In this document: positions 58,174 to 64,000 of the stretch, in pieces
Position numbering within the stretch: the stretch's first letter is position 1
How the letters are laid out: each line of letters starts with the position of its first letter
Assembly (NCBI RefSeq): GCF_003002815.1
Contig: NZ_PVTF01000017.1
Location: 120,947-184,946, forward strand
DNA: 64,000 bases
From: Umezawaea tangerina
GTDB taxonomy: Bacteria; Actinomycetota; Actinomycetes; Mycobacteriales; Pseudonocardiaceae
Direction: 5' to 3'
Translations under genes and position numbers: made by a program
The notes under the pieces: generated by a model
What the model saw: the letters and a program-made list of their open reading frames with translations, nothing else
Databases searched by the model: none
What the model was told of the DNA's origin: nothing

Positions 58174-58464
58174 ATGCTGACCCTCGATCAACTTGCCCAG
58201 ATCGGGCGCCTTCAGCACCTCTGCGAGGTGCACGGCTGGCGGGTGCAGTTGAAACGTTCCACCACCCCTCCGCACGACGTGGAGGAACTGGTCTACTTCA
58301 CCGAGAACGGCCTGTGGCTCGACGTCCTGCGCGTCCGTTCCGACACCGACGCCCAGGCCGCGCGGCTGATCCGCCAGTCGGTGGTGGAGAACCGCCCGTG
58401 CGCGGTGTGGGAGGCCGAGGGCACCCTGGAGGCCGTGCTCGACCGGCTCGTCGAGCTGCGCTGA
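58174..58464 (+). CDS. Small hypothetical protein
   Basis: A 96-residue protein from the ATG at 58174 (MLTLDQLAQIGRLQHLCEVH) ending LEAVLDRLVELR. Mixed alpha/beta, without signal or membrane segment. The codon pattern returns to the high third-position GC of the genome within it, unlike the DNA before it. The ribosome-binding site is weak. Not recognised as a known family; a longer in-frame extension to 57757 is not supported. Confidence 0.5.
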   Translation: MLTLDQLAQIGRLQHLCEVHGWRVQLKRSTTPPHDVEELVYFTENGLWLDVLRVRSDTDAQAARLIRQSVVENRPCAVWEAEGTLEAVLDRLVELR

Positions 58465-58620
58465 CCAGGCTGTTCCTCCGCGCGAGCCGGTCCGGCCGGG
58501 CTTTGTCCCCCGTGCGAGCTACCGGGAAGTGTCCGCTCCGGCGGGATTCGGCCGGGCGCCGATCTGCATAGCGTTCGTGGTGCAAGGTCGATGCCCGGTA
58601 GCCCCCAAGGAGTCGGAACC

Positions 58621-59499
58621 ATGGAGCGCACCCTCACCCCCTCGGACGACGTCCGGTCCACCCCCGAGCCCTCCGTGCGGGCCCCGCGGTTGCGCCGGTT
58701 CCGGTTCCCGGTCCTGTTCGTCGCGGTGTTCGCGGTCATGGTCGCCTTCGCCGCGGTCAACCAGCTCGTCGCCCCTATCCCGCTGCTCGCCCTGCCGGTC
58801 GGGATCGGCCTGGCGGTGGCCGGGGTGCTGGTCTACCGCCGGTTGACCACGGCTGTGGAGGGGCGGGTGGAGGTGCCCGAGCTGGCGCGCCGGGACATGT
58901 GGTCGGGGCTGCGCCGGGGCGCGCTGCTCGGCGGTGGCCTGTTCACCGCGGTGATGGCGCTGATCCTGGTGTTCGGCGGGTTCGACACGGTGTCGTGGGG
59001 TTCGGTGTTCGGGGCGCTGGGCATCGCCGGGTCGATGACGGGTGTCGCGGTGATGGAGGAGGCGCTGTTCCGCGGGGTGCTGTTCCGGATCCTGGAGGAG
59101 CGGGCGGGGACCGTGGTGGCGCTGGTGGTGTCGTCGGTGCTGTTCGGTGCGACGCACCTGGTCAACGGCAACGCGACGGTGTGGGGGACGTTGGCGATCG
59201 CGTTGACCGGTGGCACGATGCTGGCCGCGGCCTACGTGGTGACGCGGTCGTTGTGGTTCCCGATCGGGATGCACTTCGCGTGGAACGTGGTGCAGGGCGG
59301 GGTGTTCGGCACGGTGGTGTCGGGTTCGGACCAGGCTCCGGAGGGGTTGCTGCACACCTCGTTGACCGGTCCGGTGGCGTTGACCGGTGGTGGGTTCGGC
59401 CCGGAGGCGAGCCTGGTGTCGTTGGTGGTGTGCCTGGTGGCCGCGGTGGTGCTGCTGCGCCGGGCGGTGCGCACCGGTCAGATCCGTCCCCGCCCCTGA
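58621..59499 (+). CDS. CPBP-family intramembrane metalloprotease
   Basis: A 292-residue membrane protein with about eight helices. The CPBP/ABI motifs are E146-E147 in VMEEALFRGVLF, H179 in FGATHLVNG, and H218 with N222 in GMHFAWNVVQG. Family members cleave CaaX-like or bacteriocin-related substrates within the membrane or act as protectors. ATG 58621 with AAGGAG upstream. Monocistronic, followed by a terminator shared with the convergent glgB operon. Confidence 0.88.
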   Translation: MERTLTPSDDVRSTPEPSVRAPRLRRFRFPVLFVAVFAVMVAFAAVNQLVAPIPLLALPVGIGLAVAGVLVYRRLTTAVEGRVEVPELARRDMWSGLRRGALLGGGLFTAVMALILVFGGFDTVSWGSVFGALGIAGSMTGVAVMEEALFRGVLFRILEERAGTVVALVVSSVLFGATHLVNGNATVWGTLAIALTGGTMLAAAYVVTRSLWFPIGMHFAWNVVQGGVFGTVVSGSDQAPEGLLHTSLTGPVALTGGGFGPEASLVSLVVCLVAAVVLLRRAVRTGQIRPRP

Positions 59500-59538
59500 C
59501 ACCGGACCGGGAAACCCTGGCATCGAAGCGAAAACGAA

Positions 59539-59572
59539 GAACGGCCGCCCCGAGACCTCGGGGCGGCCGTTC
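59539..59572. terminator. Bidirectional terminator between CPBP gene and glgB operon
   Basis: GAACGGCCGCCCCGAG (59539-59554) is complementary to CTCGGGGCGGCCGTTC (59557-59572), leaving a tiny loop. On the minus strand, the sequence after the hairpin is T-rich (TTCGTTTTCG), fitting termination of the treS-mak-glgB transcript 15 bp past the glgB stop. Confidence 0.88.
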
Positions 59573-59587
59573 CTGCGTGGGCGGGTG

Positions 59588-61801
<2,214 letters not shown>

Positions 61802-61808
61802 GATTCCG

Positions 61809-63142
61809 TCACGCTCCTTCTCCTGTGATCCGGGCGATCGACGACAGCGGGACCGTCAACCACTCCGGCCGGTTCGCGTACTCGTAGGCGACCTCGTAGA
61901 CCGCCTTGTCCAACTCGAAGGCCCTCAGCAGCTCCCCGTGCCGCCTGGGGTCCCCGACCGACTCGGCCGCCGCCTCCGCGTAACCCTCGCAGAAGGCCGC
62001 GCGGTTGCGGCGCGCCCACTCCAGGGCCCGCTCCGTCAGGAGTGGATCCTCCTCCTGCCCGACCAGGAGCTGGTGCGCGGCGTAGTCGAAGGATCGCAGC
62101 ATTCCGGCCACGTCGCGCAGCGGCGACTTGAGCGCCGCCCGTTCGGCGGCCGGCGCGGCGGGCTCGCCCTCGAAGTCGATCAGCAGCCAGCCGTGCACGG
62201 TGCGCAGCACCTGACCGAGGTGCAGGTCGCCGTGGATGTTCTGCACGACGATCGCGCCCTGGTTGTCCACGGCCTTGTCGAACGCCTCGCGCAGCGCGGG
62301 CACGAACGGGTCGAGCGCCGGGACCATCGCGGCCACCGCGTCGAGCCGGGCGTGCATCGCGCGCACGGTGCCCTGGATGTCGTCGTCGTCCGCGTCGTGC
62401 TGGCCGAGCGCCCGGTCGAGGTCGGCGTGCACGGTGGCGACCGCCTGCCCGAGCCGGTTGGCCTCGCCCGCGAAGTCGCCGCCCACCTGGTCGGCGTGCA
62501 GCTCGGACTCGGCCATCAGGTCGCGCACGCTCGTCGTCGCCATCGCCCAGCCGTCGACCGCGTCCGGCAGGAACTGCTGGAGCATGCCGATGGTGATCGG
62601 CTGGCCCTCCAGCGTGCCGGTGATGGAGCCGAGCGGCTGCGCGATGTGCTCGCAGCCGACCTTGCGCAGCGCGCGGTGCAGCACCAGGTCCGGGTTCGGC
62701 CCGAACGAGAGCTTGCGGAACAGCTTGAGGATGTACTGGCTGCCGAAGATGATCGACGTGTTGCTCTGCTCGGAGGTGATGGGCCGCCCGCGCAGACCAC
62801 CGGTCAGCTCGGCGTCCGGCTCGTGCTCGAAGCCGAGCCCGTCGACCTCGCCACCCCGCACCATCAGGTCCAGCAGGTGGCCGGTCAGCTCGCCGTCGGT
62901 GGTCGCGTCGTAGGACTCCTCGCGGTCGGTCACCAGCAGCTGGTAGGCCTCCACCCGGTCCTGCTGCTCCACCTCGACGACGAGGTGCACGAGCAGCGGG
63001 TCCTCGAGCAGCACGGTCGTCCGGAGTGGACGGACCGAGCCCACCGGCCGGTCCTTGCCCGCGAACCAGCGCTGCGCGGGCAACCAGCCCGGCAGCTCCG
63101 TCAGCAGCTTCTCGACCAGTTCCTGGGGTTCGGTCACGTCGC

Positions 63143-63146
<4 letters not shown>
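61809..63146 (-). CDS. mak: Maltokinase (Pep2/Mak)
   Basis: A 445-residue kinase: [20 protein letters not shown] near the N-terminus, then [17 protein letters not shown] (catalytic loop) and [12 protein letters not shown] (metal site), the APH-like maltokinase pattern. It phosphorylates maltose, made from trehalose by TreS, to maltose-1-phosphate for GlgE. The GTG at 63146 overlaps the treS TGA; glgB follows after seven bases. Confidence 0.94.

Positions 63147-64000
<854 letters not shown>

Overview
The window is about 72% GC, dense with genes on both strands, rich in GTG starts and overlapping start/stop codons. It carries NucS mismatch endonuclease, DUF3558-type lipoproteins, a crotonyl-CoA carboxylase/reductase, GlgE-pathway genes, and DUF6230/DUF6114 proteins. 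Together these point to a filamentous actinomycete, most likely of the Pseudonocardiaceae (Saccharothrix/Actinosynnema/Lentzea-like). The genus is an inference. Almost all of it reads as chromosomal housekeeping and catabolic DNA. The exceptions are several intergenic repeat islands and an orphan cas6e near the right end.

Layout. 1-6.5 kb: partial S51-type peptidase, a MarR regulator with a near-perfect operator and an MFS exporter, a GNAT/NUDIX pair, nucS, a DUF4236 protein and a TetR regulator. 6.5-12.8 kb: small membrane protein, DUF1906 protein, sodium/solute symporter with a small partner, DUF3558 lipoprotein, aldehyde dehydrogenase. 13.2-15.5 kb: dhaKLM, a PTS-dependent dihydroxyacetone kinase. 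15.6-26 kb: acyl-CoA metabolism (duplicated 3-hydroxyacyl-CoA dehydrogenase, ccr, methylmalonyl-CoA epimerase, acetyl-CoA acetyltransferase, meaB), with a polar coiled-coil protein, an SPW membrane protein and a TetR regulator interspersed. Three of these acyl-CoA genes share an upstream palindrome, suggesting one regulon. 26-34.5 kb: a flavin/F420-type split-barrel protein, a DevS/DevR-like two-component system, a large Tat-exported propeller-amidohydrolase and a secreted tripeptidyl-aminopeptidase-like hydrolase. 34.5-42.8 kb: a mannoside locus (GH92 mannosidase, LacI regulator, mannose-6-phosphate isomerase, three-component sugar ABC importer). 42.9-47.3 kb: DrrAB-like ABC exporter, DUF3817, aminoglycoside-phosphotransferase-fold protein, MarR and a thiamine-binding protein. 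47.3-50.5 kb: an acyl-CoA mutase large subunit with isobutyryl-CoA mutase signature residues plus a lipoprotein, bracketed by two direct copies of a composite repeat (family B). 50.5-56.2 kb: thioredoxin-like TPR protein and a DUF6230-DUF6114 pair between two paralogous zinc-metallopeptidase lipoproteins. 56.2-58.2 kb: a purine-rich tract, repeat, and a solitary type I-E cas6e. 58.2-64 kb: a CPBP protease and treS-mak-glgB of the trehalose-to-glucan (GlgE) route, with treS cut by the window edge.

The most unusual content is non-coding. Repeat family A (four copies) combines a variable number of small GNA-loop hairpin modules with a 23-bp stem whose arms differ between copies yet remain paired. 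These copies lie in zones of strong strand-specific C-over-G skew that run into neighbouring coding sequence. Family B (two copies) nests an intrinsic terminator inside a long inverted repeat. Many convergent gene pairs share or abut stop codons, so much of the window has overlapping 3' ends without separate terminators.
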